The notes beneath the pieces are model-generated. The model did no database searches. It was not told the DNA's origin and saw only the letters and a list, made by a program, of their open reading frames with translations. A stretch of DNA of 64,000 nt, from NCBI GenBank assembly GCA_951813605.1, contig OX638379.1:4042062-4106061 (forward strand). Direction: 5' to 3'. Below, piece after piece: positions 1 through 9,382 of this stretch. The stretch comes from an uncultured Bryobacterales bacterium (lineage in GTDB: Bacteria > Acidobacteriota > Terriglobia > Bryobacterales > UBA6623). Position 1 is the first letter of the stretch. Every line of letters starts with the position of its first letter. The translations under genes were made by a program, and so were the position numbers.

Positions 1-84
1 CTGCGCGCAGCGGCCGGATCTAGGCAGCGGTCAACTCATAGGGCTCTCGCCCCCCTTGGACAGTCTCATGCTGGCTTCCCCTCG

Positions 85-114
85 TTGCAAAAGTTCGCTC
101 CGCAGTGCTGTAAT
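85..114 (+). promoter_or_regulatory. putative sigma-70-type promoter for the ThDP enzyme gene
   Basis: TTGCAA at 85-90 and TGTAAT at 109-114 are separated by 18 nt, which fits a housekeeping promoter. Transcription would begin near 121, leaving a leader of about 55 nt before the GTG at 175. Bases 1-84 contain nothing I can identify. Confidence 0.4.
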
Positions 115-174
115 CCTTCTGATGCGCGCCGATTCTGATAGCTGCACGGCCCGGGTGTTTCAGGGGCTGACCAG

Positions 175-1815
175 GTGAAGGTATCGCGCGCCGTAGCGAA
201 GATGCTCAAGCAAGAAGGGGTGGATCGCCTCTTCGCCTACCCTGTCAATCCCGTTATCGAAAGCTGCGCCGAGGAGGACATCCGAACGGTCATCGTGCGG
301 CAGGAGCGGACTGGCCTGCACATGGCGGAAGCCGTTGGACGTCTCAGTTCAGGCCGGAAGGTCGGGGTCTTCTCGATGCAGCACGGCCCCGGCACAGAGA
401 ATGCCTTCGGCGGCGTGGCGCAAGCGTACAGCGAATCGGTTCCGCTGGTCGTCCTGCCAGCCGGCTACACGCGAGCGAGGACCAACGTCGAACCGAATTT
501 CAGTTCCTTGGTGAATTTCCAGCACGTCACCAAGTCCGTCGAGCAGGTCACCGTTCCGGCGGAAGTCCCAAACGCGATACGCAGGGCCTTCACGCAGGCC
601 AAGAACGGTCGTCCCGGCCCTTGCATGGTCGAGCTGCCGTGGGACCTGCTGACCGAGGAGTTTCCAGGCGATGCGAGCTACCGCCCGTCGATCCGCACGC
701 GCAGCGCGCCCGATCCCGATGCTGTCCGCGACGCGGCGAAGATTCTGGTCGGCGCCAAACTGCCCGTGATCTATGCCGGGCAGGGCGTTCACTACGGAAT
801 GGCTTGGCGCGAGCTAAGAGAACTGACCGAGCTGCTCGAGGCTCCGGTAACGACGAGTATCGAGGGCAAGAGCGCTTTCCCGGAAACGCATCCGCTGTCA
901 CTTCAGTCGGGAGGACGATCGTATTCGGCGGAACTCGACGCCTTCCTCGGGAGGGCCGATGTCATATTCGGCATCGGCGCCAGCTTCACTCACACAGTCT
1001 TCGGCATCCCGTGGCCGAATTACCTCGGAAGCGCGACCGTGATCCAGTCCACCATCGACACGGCGGACCTGCACAAGGACGTGCCAATCGACTTGGGCCT
1101 CGTGGGCGACGCGCGCCTGACCCTGGCCGCACTGGTAGCCGAGGTCAAGCGGCTGATCGCGGCTCCCAGAGGCCGGTCTCCCGCGGTGACCGCCGAAATA
1201 GCGGCTCACCACAGCGCATGGCACGCGAAGTGGCGCAACAAGCTGAATAGCACCGACACGCCGATCAATCCCTATCGCGTCATCCGCGATCTCATGCGAA
1301 CCGTCGATGTTCGCAACACGATCATCACTCACGACGCGGGAAGCCCGCGCGACCAGCTCACGCCGTTCTGGGAGTCCGAGGTGCCGCTGAGCTACGTAGG
1401 CTGGGGCAAGACCACCCAACTCGGCTACGGGCTGGGTCTGGCCATGGGGGCCAAGCTCGAGCACCCTGACAAGCTGTGCATCAACTGGTGGGGCGATGCG
1501 GCCATTGGTTTCACGGGGATGGACTTCGAAACAGCCGTGCGCGAGCGGATCCCGATTCTGTCGGTGCTTTCCAATAATTTCTCCATGGCGATCGAGCTGC
1601 CGGTCATGAGAGTGGCGACGGAGAAGTACCGCAGCACTGACATTTCGGGCAACTACGCCGAATTCGCGAAGGCTCTCGGCGGCTACGGGGAGCGCGTCAC
1701 CGACCCCGCGGAGATCGTGCCGGCGATCCGCAGGGGCATCGCCAAGACAGAGGAGGGTGTGCCGACTCTGCTGGAGTTCATCACGTCGAAGGAGCTGGAA
1801 ATCTCAAGATTCTGA
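175..1815 (+). CDS. thiamine-diphosphate-dependent enzyme, acetolactate synthase/benzoylformate decarboxylase superfamily
   Basis: A 546-residue protein with the three-domain build of ThDP enzymes. The N-terminal PYR domain carries the glutamate that activates the cofactor (RQERTG, Glu44) and a GPGTENAFGG stretch. A central domain follows. The C-terminal PP domain has a GDA...SNN metal/ThDP motif (WWGDAAIGF through VLSNNFSM). Length and architecture match acetolactate synthase large subunits, but no regulatory subunit gene lies beside it, so a catabolic 2-oxoacid decarboxylase or carboligase is as likely as branched-chain biosynthesis. The GTG at 175 is the first start in frame; a weak AGGGG lies about 9 nt upstream. 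The substrate cannot be read from the sequence. The gene stands alone, convergent with the esterase gene. Confidence 0.85.
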   Translation: MKVSRAVAKMLKQEGVDRLFAYPVNPVIESCAEEDIRTVIVRQERTGLHMAEAVGRLSSGRKVGVFSMQHGPGTENAFGGVAQAYSESVPLVVLPAGYTRARTNVEPNFSSLVNFQHVTKSVEQVTVPAEVPNAIRRAFTQAKNGRPGPCMVELPWDLLTEEFPGDASYRPSIRTRSAPDPDAVRDAAKILVGAKLPVIYAGQGVHYGMAWRELRELTELLEAPVTTSIEGKSAFPETHPLSLQSGGRSYSAELDAFLGRADVIFGIGASFTHTVFGIPWPNYLGSATVIQSTIDTADLHKDVPIDLGLVGDARLTLAALVAEVKRLIAAPRGRSPAVTAEIAAHHSAWHAKWRNKLNSTDTPINPYRVIRDLMRTVDVRNTIITHDAGSPRDQLTPFWESEVPLSYVGWGKTTQLGYGLGLAMGAKLEHPDKLCINWWGDAAIGFTGMDFETAVRERIPILSVLSNNFSMAIELPVMRVATEKYRSTDISGNYAEFAKALGGYGERVTDPAEIVPAIRRGIAKTEEGVPTLLEFITSKELEISRF

Positions 1816-1863
1816 CCGGCTCCGCGCCAAGCGGGAAGCGGCCGTTCACGCGCCCGACGCTCG

Positions 1864-3162
1864 TCAGCGGTTGAAGATCTTCACCCGGAAGTAAGGCTTG
1901 CCCTTCTCCGCCGGATCCATCACGAAATCCTGGTGCGTCATCATCGGGTCGTAGTCACGCCAGAGCCAAGTCATCGCTTCGGGCAGTTCCGCATCCCCGT
2001 AGGCGGTGCTGTGCTGGGCGTTGCCGAAGCTGAACTTGAAGTCGTACTCCTTCATCTTCAAGGAGTTCGCCAGCTGGATGTTCTGGAGCGGCCAGCTGCC
2101 GTGTGCATTCTCGAGATCGTAGCTGCCGTCCTCCAGCCAAATCCGGATGTTCCTCTTGTCGCGCTTGCGGACGAGGAACGGCCAGATGTTCCCGCCGTCA
2201 AGGATCTCGCTAGGGTCCCGATCCCCGAACCGGCCCAGAGGGTACTCGCCGAACGGGTTGTCCTGGCCATAACGCCACTGGATGCTGGCATAGCTGCCGA
2301 TCCTGGACAGGACCCGGGCGAAAGCGTGAGGGCGGAACCATGCGGCGTTCAGCGAGCAGATTCCCCCGGAGGACTGCCCGCCGATCGCCCGGCTGTAGCC
2401 GTCCTCCCGCAGGCGGTAAGTCTGGTCGACTTTCGGGAAGATCTCGTCCACGACCATCTTGTTGTAGTCATCGTTGAACGTGTCGTAGAGCAGGCTTCGC
2501 ATATGCCCGACAGCGCGCGGGGCGTAGGATCGCGAGTTGTCGTGGCCTCCGATGTAGCCGGGCGCGATTAGCACCAGCACCATCGGCGGGATCTTGCGCT
2601 TGTGTACCAGGTTCTCAACGACTGTTGGAATGCGTGACCGCGTGTCGCGCTCGAGGAAGCGATGGCCGTCCTGCCACACCATCGCGGCCGAAGGCGTGCC
2701 GGGATCGACTCCCGGCGAGGCATATGCCCAATAGGAAACCTTCCATCCGCGGTAGGTCGGGCTCTCGTGGAACAACTCCTCGGAAAGCTCTCCCTGGGGA
2801 ACGCCTTCCTGCGGATACGAGTCCTCCCCATACGCGGCCGTGTCAAACCGCCTGCCCCCGGGGATGCTCGTGTCGACGCGGTAGTAGTGCGCGTGGGACG
2901 TACCGGTCCGCAAGCGCTCGGAGTGTGTCCACAAGCCGCCAGGCAGCTGCCGCATTGGCGGTGCGGGCTCGTCATCGATGTACAGGTGGGGGCGGCTGGC
3001 CGACTCCAGCGCCCAGACGAACTCGCCGCCGAACGCGGCCACTGCGGAGCCGTTGGCGAGGGCTTGGGACGAGAAATGGCCGCGCAACCTAGCGGACTGC
3101 TCATCCGGCTCGGCCTTGGATCTCATTAACTCGAACAGTTGGTGGTTTTCTTGGTCGGTCAT
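1864..3162 (-). CDS. alpha/beta-hydrolase esterase, enterochelin-esterase (Fes/IroE) type
   Basis: 432 residues from the ATG at 3162; an upstream start at 3192 adds ten poorly coding residues and is less likely. The C-terminal half is an esterase domain with the nucleophile elbow GGQSSGG (Ser about residue 264) and an upstream oxyanion-like segment LVLIAPGYIGG. The N-terminal 150 residues look like the beta-sandwich substrate domain of Fes-like esterases (HYYRVDTS, HESPTYRGW). A late histidine for the triad is probably in NAQHST. Such proteins hydrolyse siderophore or plant-derived esters; no siderophore genes are nearby, so the substrate is open. No clear signal peptide is seen. It is divergent from the DUF1080 gene, with 226 bp between the starts. 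Confidence 0.8.
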   Translation of the reverse strand: MTDQENHQLFELMRSKAEPDEQSARLRGHFSSQALANGSAVAAFGGEFVWALESASRPHLYIDDEPAPPMRQLPGGLWTHSERLRTGTSHAHYYRVDTSIPGGRRFDTAAYGEDSYPQEGVPQGELSEELFHESPTYRGWKVSYWAYASPGVDPGTPSAAMVWQDGHRFLERDTRSRIPTVVENLVHKRKIPPMVLVLIAPGYIGGHDNSRSYAPRAVGHMRSLLYDTFNDDYNKMVVDEIFPKVDQTYRLREDGYSRAIGGQSSGGICSLNAAWFRPHAFARVLSRIGSYASIQWRYGQDNPFGEYPLGRFGDRDPSEILDGGNIWPFLVRKRDKRNIRIWLEDGSYDLENAHGSWPLQNIQLANSLKMKEYDFKFSFGNAQHSTAYGDAELPEAMTWLWRDYDPMMTHQDFVMDPAEKGKPYFRVKIFNR

Positions 3163-3373
3163 CGCGATGCGCCCCGCCCTTGGCGGGCTCAAGCAAGGAT
3201 ATCAGCCCCGGATGAGCAGGGCACGAGGCCACGCCCTGAACCTCATCCAGGGCCTTGGAAGGCGTCGCTGGAAACCGTCCGGTCGCAGATATGGGATCAG
3301 ATCGCCCAGGCCTACCTATGCGGCCCGAGACTCGGTCGAACTTCTCGGAGCGGCCTTTCTCGAATGCGGCCGC

Positions 3374-3379
3374 TATACT
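3374..3379 (+). promoter_or_regulatory. -10 box TATACT of a leaderless-type promoter
   Basis: TATACT ends 9 nt before the ATG at 3389 and no Shine-Dalgarno is present in the gap, so the mRNA would begin at or within a few bases of the start codon. Confidence 0.5.
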
Positions 3380-3388
3380 TGCGAAACG

Positions 3389-4234
3389 ATGCACTGCAAA
3401 TCCCTGATCTTGGCGCTGATGGCGGTTTTGGCGTGCGGGGCGCAAACCGCTGAAGAAGAGGAATGGATGCAGCTCTTCAACGGGAAGAATCTGGGCGGCT
3501 GGATCCCAAAGATCCGCGGCTACGATCTAGGCGAGAACTTCGGGGACACGTTCCGCGTTGTCAACGGGGCGATGCAGACCGGCTACGAGGCGTACGAGAA
3601 CTTCGACCAGCGCTTCGGGCATATCTTCTACGAAAAACCGTTTTCCTATTACGTTCTTGTCGCCGAGTACCGCTTCGTAGGGCAGCAATCGAATGGCGGG
3701 CCGGGATGGGCCGTGCGCAACAGCGGGCTCATGCTGCACTCCCCGCCCCCGGAGAGCATGGGCAAGGACCAGACATTTCCGATCTCGATCGAAGTCCAGC
3801 TGCTGGGCGGCAGCGGCCAAGGAGAGCGAACAACGATGAATCTATGCACGCCGGGTACGAACGTCGTGTTCGGCGGAAAGCTAGTGACGAAGCACTGCAC
3901 GAATTCCTCGTCGAAGACGTATCACGGTGACCAATGGGTTCGCGCGGAGGTGATGGTGCTCGGGAGTTCGGTGATCCGGCACATCGCCGAAGGGGAGGTC
4001 GTCCTTGAGTACGAAATGCCGCAAATGGGCGGCGGCAACGTCCTCGGGCATGACCCGGCGTACAAGCAAGACGGCAGGCTGCTGGACAGCGGCTACATAT
4101 CGCTGCAGAGCGAGAGCCACCCAATAGAATTCCGAAAGATCGAGCTGCTGAACTTAGAGGGCTGCATGGATCCCAAAGCCGCGAATTACAAGAGCTACTT
4201 CGTCAAATCAAAGCCCGACAGCTGCCAGTACTGA
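3389..4234 (+). CDS. exported DUF1080 (3-keto-disaccharide hydrolase) family protein
   Basis: 281 residues. The frame is open from 2978, but the ATG at 3389 starts a clean signal peptide (MHCKSLILALMAVLACG) and sits 9 nt after a TATACT box, so I place the start there. The mature protein opens with the family motif WMQLFNGKNLGGW and has the concanavalin-like DUF1080 fold, including the typical late motif GYISLQSESHPIEFRKIELL. This family is now linked to hydrolysis of 3-keto-glycosides made by Gfo/Idh-type oxidoreductases and is very numerous in Acidobacteriota and Planctomycetes. The C-terminus (EGCMDPKAANYKSY...CQY) resembles short repeats that follow such domains. A cysteine near the signal-peptide end (VLACG) could make it a lipoprotein. 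Confidence 0.85.
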   Translation: MHCKSLILALMAVLACGAQTAEEEEWMQLFNGKNLGGWIPKIRGYDLGENFGDTFRVVNGAMQTGYEAYENFDQRFGHIFYEKPFSYYVLVAEYRFVGQQSNGGPGWAVRNSGLMLHSPPPESMGKDQTFPISIEVQLLGGSGQGERTTMNLCTPGTNVVFGGKLVTKHCTNSSSKTYHGDQWVRAEVMVLGSSVIRHIAEGEVVLEYEMPQMGGGNVLGHDPAYKQDGRLLDSGYISLQSESHPIEFRKIELLNLEGCMDPKAANYKSYFVKSKPDSCQY

Positions 4235-4269
4235 GGTTAAGCGGAATCGGGCGGGATATCGGGACCGGG

Positions 4270-5130
4270 CTAGGCCGCCTGTTCCCGTTCCGCACCCGAT
4301 GCAGGCCTGTAGCAGCCCAGGACGGCGAGAAACTCCGTCACCTCCTCGAGATGGCGCATGGCGTTGGCGCAGTTCGCCTCGTCGGGCGAAGCAAGTATGT
4401 CCACGTAGAAGCGGTACTCGAACGGACGCCCTTTGAGGGGACGCGACTCGATCTTGGTCAGGTTGATGTCTCGAAGCGCGAATGCGCTCATGCACTTGAA
4501 CAGCGCTCCCGGCACGTTAGTGGTGACAAAAACCAAGGAGGTCTTGTGCGGTCCAGCTCGCGCGCTTGGACTCGTCTCTTCCCGCCCGAGCAGGAAAAAG
4601 CGGGTATAGTTCTCGCGGTCGTCCTCAATCGACGGCTCGAGGATCTTGGCGCCGTAGTACCTCGCGGCGACCGACGAGGCCACCGCGGCTTGGGCCGAGT
4701 CCGAGCCCTCCATCACTGTCTTTACGCTGCCGCCGGTGTCGTAGTGGCTTTCCACGCGGATGCCCGGGTTCCTGCGGAAGAAATCGAGGCACTGCGTCAA
4801 GGCGACCGGATGGGAAATGGCGCGCTCGATCCCCTCGAGCGTAGCCTCCGGACGCCCGATCAGATTGTGGACGATTCTCACTTGCGTCTCGGCAAGGATT
4901 GCCGGCTTGAAGTGCAGCAGGTGGTCGTAGTTCTCGTGAACCGAGCCGTGCAGTGTGTTCTCGATCGGAATGACCGTGTAGTCGACCCGGCCCTCGCGCA
5001 GCGTTTCGAAGGCTTCAAAGAATTCTTCGCAAGGCACGAAATGCAGATCCCGTCCCGCCAGGACCTGCCGACATGCCCGCTCGCTGAACGCGCCGCGCGC
5101 CCCTTGGAAGGCCACTCTTACCTTAGCCAT
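4270..5130 (-). CDS. pheA: prephenate dehydratase with C-terminal ACT domain
   Basis: 286 residues from the ATG at 5130 (MAKVRVAFQGARGAFSE), where homology to the family begins; the frame is open to 5220 and an ATG at 5163 is an alternative. It converts prephenate to phenylpyruvate in phenylalanine synthesis. The catalytic domain shows the family pattern IPIENTLHGSVHENYD, and the TRF motif that carries catalytic Thr (ENYTRFFLLG, about residue 180). The ACT domain follows with the phenylalanine-binding motifs GALF and ESRP (TKIESRPLKGRPFEYRFYVD), implying feedback inhibition. There is no chorismate mutase domain, so this is the monofunctional type. It lies downstream of and convergent with the DUF1080 gene. 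Confidence 0.93.
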   Translation of the reverse strand: MAKVRVAFQGARGAFSERACRQVLAGRDLHFVPCEEFFEAFETLREGRVDYTVIPIENTLHGSVHENYDHLLHFKPAILAETQVRIVHNLIGRPEATLEGIERAISHPVALTQCLDFFRRNPGIRVESHYDTGGSVKTVMEGSDSAQAAVASSVAARYYGAKILEPSIEDDRENYTRFFLLGREETSPSARAGPHKTSLVFVTTNVPGALFKCMSAFALRDINLTKIESRPLKGRPFEYRFYVDILASPDEANCANAMRHLEEVTEFLAVLGCYRPASGAEREQAA

Positions 5131-5193
5131 TCGAATCAATTGCGCGGACGCGCGGCCCGCCATCGGCGCGGGGTCCACTCCCGAGCAGACTTG

Positions 5194-5199
5194 ATTATA
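5194..5199 (-). promoter_or_regulatory. -10 box TATAAT upstream of pheA
   Basis: A consensus TATAAT on the minus strand (5199 to 5194). Transcription would begin near 5187, some 57 nt before the preferred pheA ATG at 5130 or 24 nt before the alternative at 5163. The -35 is not clear. Confidence 0.45.
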
Positions 5200-5256
5200 G
5201 GGACCCCCGGCGGCTGACATGCCAACCCGGCAGTCCCGTTCGGGCAGCCGTTCCGC

Positions 5257-8200
5257 TTAGAGCCCGACCGCGACAGGGCGTTCATCGACGCTCTGTGGCT
5301 TCTCCGCTTCGGCGCGATGCTCCGCCATACGGACAGAAACCATCTTCGAGACTCCTGCCTCGCCCATCGTCACGCCGTACAGCGTTTCGGCAATCTCCAT
5401 CATCGTCTTCGAATGCGTGATGAGGATGAACTGCGTCTCCGGGGCCATTTGCTGCAATAGCCGCCGCAATCTGACGGTGTTGGCCTCGTCGAGTTGCGAG
5501 TCGACCTCGTCCAGAACGCAGAAGGGGCTCGGCTTGTGTCGGAAAGTCGCCATGAGGAGAGCCATCACGGTCAATGATTTCTCGCCTCCCGACAGCAGGG
5601 CGACATTCTGCAGGCGCTTGCCCGGGGGCTGCGCGACGATCTCGATCCCGGACTCGCTTGGGTTTCCGGGATCGGTGAGGCGCATCTCGCCGACGCCTCC
5701 TTCGAAAAGCGTGGCGAAGACGTCGCGGAAGTTGGTATTGATCGCTCGGAACGCCGCGTCGAACCTCTCGCGGCTCGAAGTGTCGATCTCCGCGATGGCT
5801 TGCCGTGTGTTCGCGATCGCGTCAAGCAGGTCCTGCTGCTGCGTCTCTAGGAAGTCCTGCCGCTGGGAAACCTCTCGGAATTCGTCGCGCGCCAGCACGT
5901 TGACCGGTCCCAATCGCTCGATCTTCTTCTGGATGTCTCGATGCTGGCGCTTGGCTTCGTCCTGGTCGTCGGCGCTCAAGTCGGAGGGCACCTGTGCCGC
6001 GACGGAAGCGATCGGCTCGCCCAATTCGGACTCGCAGTCGCGGACGACGTGATCGAGATCGGACTCTGCCCGCGCGAGGGCGATCTCCTTCGCGGAGCAC
6101 TCCTTGCGCAGCCCCTCGACCCGCTCTCGCTGCTCGCGGACAGCCTCTATCAGCGCGGTCGTCCGCGCGCGCGAAAAACTGAGTTCACCGACGGTCTCGT
6201 GGATTCGCAGCCGCAGCTTCTCTTGCTGTCCCTCGGACTTCTCGATGCGGTGCCTGAGATCCTCGTTGTCCGCCACGAGTTGGTCGCTTTCCTCTCCCCA
6301 TCGCTCGATCTGGCGCTCGGATTCCGCAATGCGCGTCCTGTGGTCGCCTAGCAGGGCCTCCGCCCGCTGCAACGACGCCTTGCTTGCACGAAATCGCTCG
6401 CCCAGCGCTGCCGATTCAGTCCGCAAAGCAGCTCGCTCTTCCTCGACACGCGAAAGCGCCTGCCCACCCTCGAGCGCTTTGGCCGCCAGCTTCTCCCCGC
6501 GGGCCTCCAATTCCGAGTACTCTGTGTCGAGCCGCGCTAGCTTCGTGAGAGTTTCTTCCCTTAGGCGCTCCGAGCGCGAGCGTTCTCCTTCCTGTCGTTC
6601 AATGTCTTCGACCGCCTCCGCGCGCGCGCGTTCCAAGTCTTCGGACATCCGTGCGTTCTCTCGCACTCGTTGCTCGACCGTCAAGACCTCTTTCTCTAAG
6701 TTCTGCAGGCCTTCACGCGCCGCCTCCAGCTCGGCTTCCTTGCAGCGCAATTCCAAGCCGGCACTCTTGATATCGCGTTCGAGCGTCGCCAAACCCCGCT
6801 CGGCCTCTTCCAGTTGCGGACCGAGCTCGCGCAACTGCTGCTTGAGCACCAACGGCCCGCAGGACGCCTTCCGCCCAGTCTGCACTGTGTTGCCGTGGTA
6901 CCACGTTCCGTCCGGCAACAGGAAATAGAGTTCCGGATTGATTCCCGCAAGCCGCTCGGCAGCCGCGGAGGATTCGACCAAATAGCCGTTGCGCAATTTC
7001 GGTGGCAGCGCGGGCGCTGCGACCGCGGCCGGCGCGTCGATTCGCACGTGGTCAGCTAGCGAAACGGCACGATCCTTTCCGTTGAGGAATCCACGGACGG
7101 GGCCTTCGACGCGAGAATGAACGAGGAAGGCCGCGCGGCCGCCGACCTCGTCGCGGACTAGGCCGACGCCTCGACCGGCCTGCTCCCAGTCCCCGACGAC
7201 GATGTACTCCAAGTCCTCGCCGAGGAACTGCTCTACCGGCTTCTCGAACCCTTCGTCAACTTCCAGGAAATCCGCTAGCACCCCCAGCGGTTGGAATCCC
7301 CGCCGCCGGTTCTTGTCGCGGGCGTCGAAGATGTCCTTGACGCTGTCGGTCGTGTATTCACGATGGTCCAGCATCGCTTGGACGGAGTCTCGACGCGCTG
7401 TAAGGCGCGAGACATCGGCACCTTGTTCCGCTGCGGCCTTCCGCAGGGACTCAAGTCCCCCGCCCGTCGCGGCCACGGCTCGCCGGAGGGTCTCGCGCCT
7501 GTGGGCCTTGTCTTGCACTTGGGCCCGCAACTCCTCTGATTGCCCCTTAAGCCGCTCCGACTCAATCGCGATGCGAGACAGACGGGCGGCCGCGTCGTCT
7601 CGACGCGGCCGGGCACGTTCCATTCGGCCGGAGTGGCCAGCGAGGGCTTCGTCGAGCTTGCCGAGACGGGCTTTCCCTTGGAAGATCTGGTTGAGCTTCT
7701 TGAGAAGGAGGCCGCGACAGTTCTCTTGCAAGGCGATCGTGGCGGACAGGGAATCCTTCTGCGCATCGCATTCGAGTGCCTTGCCTTGAAGGCGTCGCTG
7801 CAATTCGGCCGTCGTGGACTCTAGACTTGCGACGTCGCTCCGCTCGGCCCTCGCAGCTTCCTCCAAGCCCCGCACTCTCTGGCTAGCGGCCTCGAGGTCT
7901 TGGCTCGCCTGCCGCGCGCGGGCGGCGTTGCTCGCGACGGTGCGTGATTGCTGGTCGATCCGCTCCCGCATGCGCTCGGTGCTGATGCGCAGACTGGACA
8001 GCTGGTCGCGCTCTTCTTCCAGCTGCCCGTCCCATGCCTGCTCGCGCTCACGCTTTTCCGCGAACTCGGATTCCAGCCGCTCGGTCTCGTCTGTCGCCTT
8101 GTGCAGCTCCGCCTGCTTCACCGTGACTTCGCCCTGAAGGCTCGCGCGCTCCGCCTCGATACGCCGGAAGCGCCCGGTAAACACCAACTGCAGCGCCGAG

Positions 8201-8925
8201 CGAAGCTGTTGTTGGTACCGGTCGTATCGCTCGGCCCGCTCTGCTTGGCGCTTCAGCGAATTGGCCTGGCGCCGCACTTCCTGCAGGATGTCGTGAACGC
8301 GCTCCAAGTTGAGCGAAGCGTTCGCGAGCTTGAGCTCCGCGAGCCTGCGGCGTTCCTTAAAGCGCGTGACTCCCGCCGCTTCCTCGACGAACGCCCTGCG
8401 ATCCAAGGGCCGGGAGCTGAGCAGTTGGCCTATGCGCCCCTGCTCGATGATTGCGTAGTGATTGGGGCCGAGGCCTGTCCCTAGGAACAGGTCCCGCACG
8501 TCCCGCAGCCGCACGACCTTCCCGTTGAGGATGTACTGGCTCTGTCCGTTGGTGAACAGCTTGCGGGTGACCGCGATTTCGCCGGCCTTCTTGCCGACCG
8601 GAACCTTGGCAGCACTCGGCCGCTTGTTGTTTCCGAACAGGCGCTCGATGGTGCCATCGGCATCGTGCAACGTGAGCGTCACGGTCGCCAAGCCGGCCGC
8701 GGGGCGCTTTCTCGTGCCACTGAAAATGACATCGTGCATGCGGGAGCCGCGGAGCGACTTGGCCGACTGCTCGCCAAGCACCCAGTTCACGGCGTCGCAG
8801 ATATTGGACTTGCCGCAACCGTTCGGACCCACAACTGCGGCGACGCCGCTGCCCGAGAACCGCAGCCTCTCACGGTTGCAGAAGGACTTGAAGCCGAAAA
8901 GGTCGATCTGCTTGAGCCTCAGCAC
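5257..8925 (-). CDS. smc: chromosome segregation protein SMC
   Basis: 1222 residues, a normal SMC length. It is an ATPase that forms the ring of bacterial condensin with ScpA and ScpB (not in this window). The N-terminal head has Walker A GPNGCGKSNICDAVNW. Two long coiled-coil arms rich in Glu, Arg and Ala flank a hinge at about residues 520-680 (starting near RGFQPLGVLADFLEVDEGFE). The C-terminal head has the ABC signature LLSGGEKSLTVMALLMA and Walker B PFCVLDEVDSQLDEANT. The ORF opens with GTG (VLRLKQIDLFGFKSF), exactly where the family begins. A promoter lies about 100 nt upstream. The gene is monocistronic. Confidence 0.97.
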   Translation of the reverse strand: MLRLKQIDLFGFKSFCNRERLRFSGSGVAAVVGPNGCGKSNICDAVNWVLGEQSAKSLRGSRMHDVIFSGTRKRPAAGLATVTLTLHDADGTIERLFGNNKRPSAAKVPVGKKAGEIAVTRKLFTNGQSQYILNGKVVRLRDVRDLFLGTGLGPNHYAIIEQGRIGQLLSSRPLDRRAFVEEAAGVTRFKERRRLAELKLANASLNLERVHDILQEVRRQANSLKRQAERAERYDRYQQQLRSALQLVFTGRFRRIEAERASLQGEVTVKQAELHKATDETERLESEFAEKREREQAWDGQLEEERDQLSSLRISTERMRERIDQQSRTVASNAARARQASQDLEAASQRVRGLEEAARAERSDVASLESTTAELQRRLQGKALECDAQKDSLSATIALQENCRGLLLKKLNQIFQGKARLGKLDEALAGHSGRMERARPRRDDAAARLSRIAIESERLKGQSEELRAQVQDKAHRRETLRRAVAATGGGLESLRKAAAEQGADVSRLTARRDSVQAMLDHREYTTDSVKDIFDARDKNRRRGFQPLGVLADFLEVDEGFEKPVEQFLGEDLEYIVVGDWEQAGRGVGLVRDEVGGRAAFLVHSRVEGPVRGFLNGKDRAVSLADHVRIDAPAAVAAPALPPKLRNGYLVESSAAAERLAGINPELYFLLPDGTWYHGNTVQTGRKASCGPLVLKQQLRELGPQLEEAERGLATLERDIKSAGLELRCKEAELEAAREGLQNLEKEVLTVEQRVRENARMSEDLERARAEAVEDIERQEGERSRSERLREETLTKLARLDTEYSELEARGEKLAAKALEGGQALSRVEEERAALRTESAALGERFRASKASLQRAEALLGDHRTRIAESERQIERWGEESDQLVADNEDLRHRIEKSEGQQEKLRLRIHETVGELSFSRARTTALIEAVREQRERVEGLRKECSAKEIALARAESDLDHVVRDCESELGEPIASVAAQVPSDLSADDQDEAKRQHRDIQKKIERLGPVNVLARDEFREVSQRQDFLETQQQDLLDAIANTRQAIAEIDTSSRERFDAAFRAINTNFRDVFATLFEGGVGEMRLTDPGNPSESGIEIVAQPPGKRLQNVALLSGGEKSLTVMALLMATFRHKPSPFCVLDEVDSQLDEANTVRLRRLLQQMAPETQFILITHSKTMMEIAETLYGVTMGEAGVSKMVSVRMAEHRAEAEKPQSVDERPVAVGL

Positions 8926-9382
8926 GATGCGGCTACCTCATTCGGGCGGGCGGCTTGGGTTGCAGGGCCTGCCGACGGCAGCAAGAGCAGCCTGCGGATT
9001 TGCTCTCGACGCTCGCCTATCGTCAATACCTGCCTATTCTATCGGCTATACGTGCAACTTCGCAACTATTTGATGGATAGAGAGTCCGCCAATACCCAAG
9101 ATATGCCGGGCGTGTTCCTTGACGCACCCTAATTAGCGGTCCGGCAGCTCCGTGGGAAATGACTCTGGACCGACTTCCGCGCTTCCATGACGCCGGCACC
9201 GACGCCGGGTCGCCAGCAGGCAAGGACAGCCTGCTCTGCCCGGATCCGGCGGCATCGGCTATGGTCGGTCCCTATCCTCTGTACACTGTCGTTAGGCCTG
9301 TGCAGGCCGGGTCGACACGGATTTCGAGCCTAACCGAAACGCAGTCGGCCGACGGTCGTTGCCAACCGCCGGTACTGGTCCC
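8926..9382. other. intergenic region between divergent smc and TolB-like lipoprotein gene
   Basis: 457 bp without a convincing gene. It holds the smc promoter at 9036-9065 and, for the plus-strand gene, a TACACT -10 candidate at 9282-9287. Nothing else is recognised. Confidence 0.5.
9036..9065 (-). promoter_or_regulatory. putative smc promoter
   Basis: On the minus strand TTGCGA (9065-9060) and TAGAAT (9041-9036) are separated by 18 nt. This predicts a start site near 9029 and a leader of roughly 100 nt before the smc GTG. Confidence 0.45.

Noticed and set aside
2978..3388. N-terminal extension of the DUF1080 ORF
   Set aside because: It overlaps the divergent esterase gene, lacks family motifs and would bury the signal peptide; a -10 box lies just before the internal ATG.
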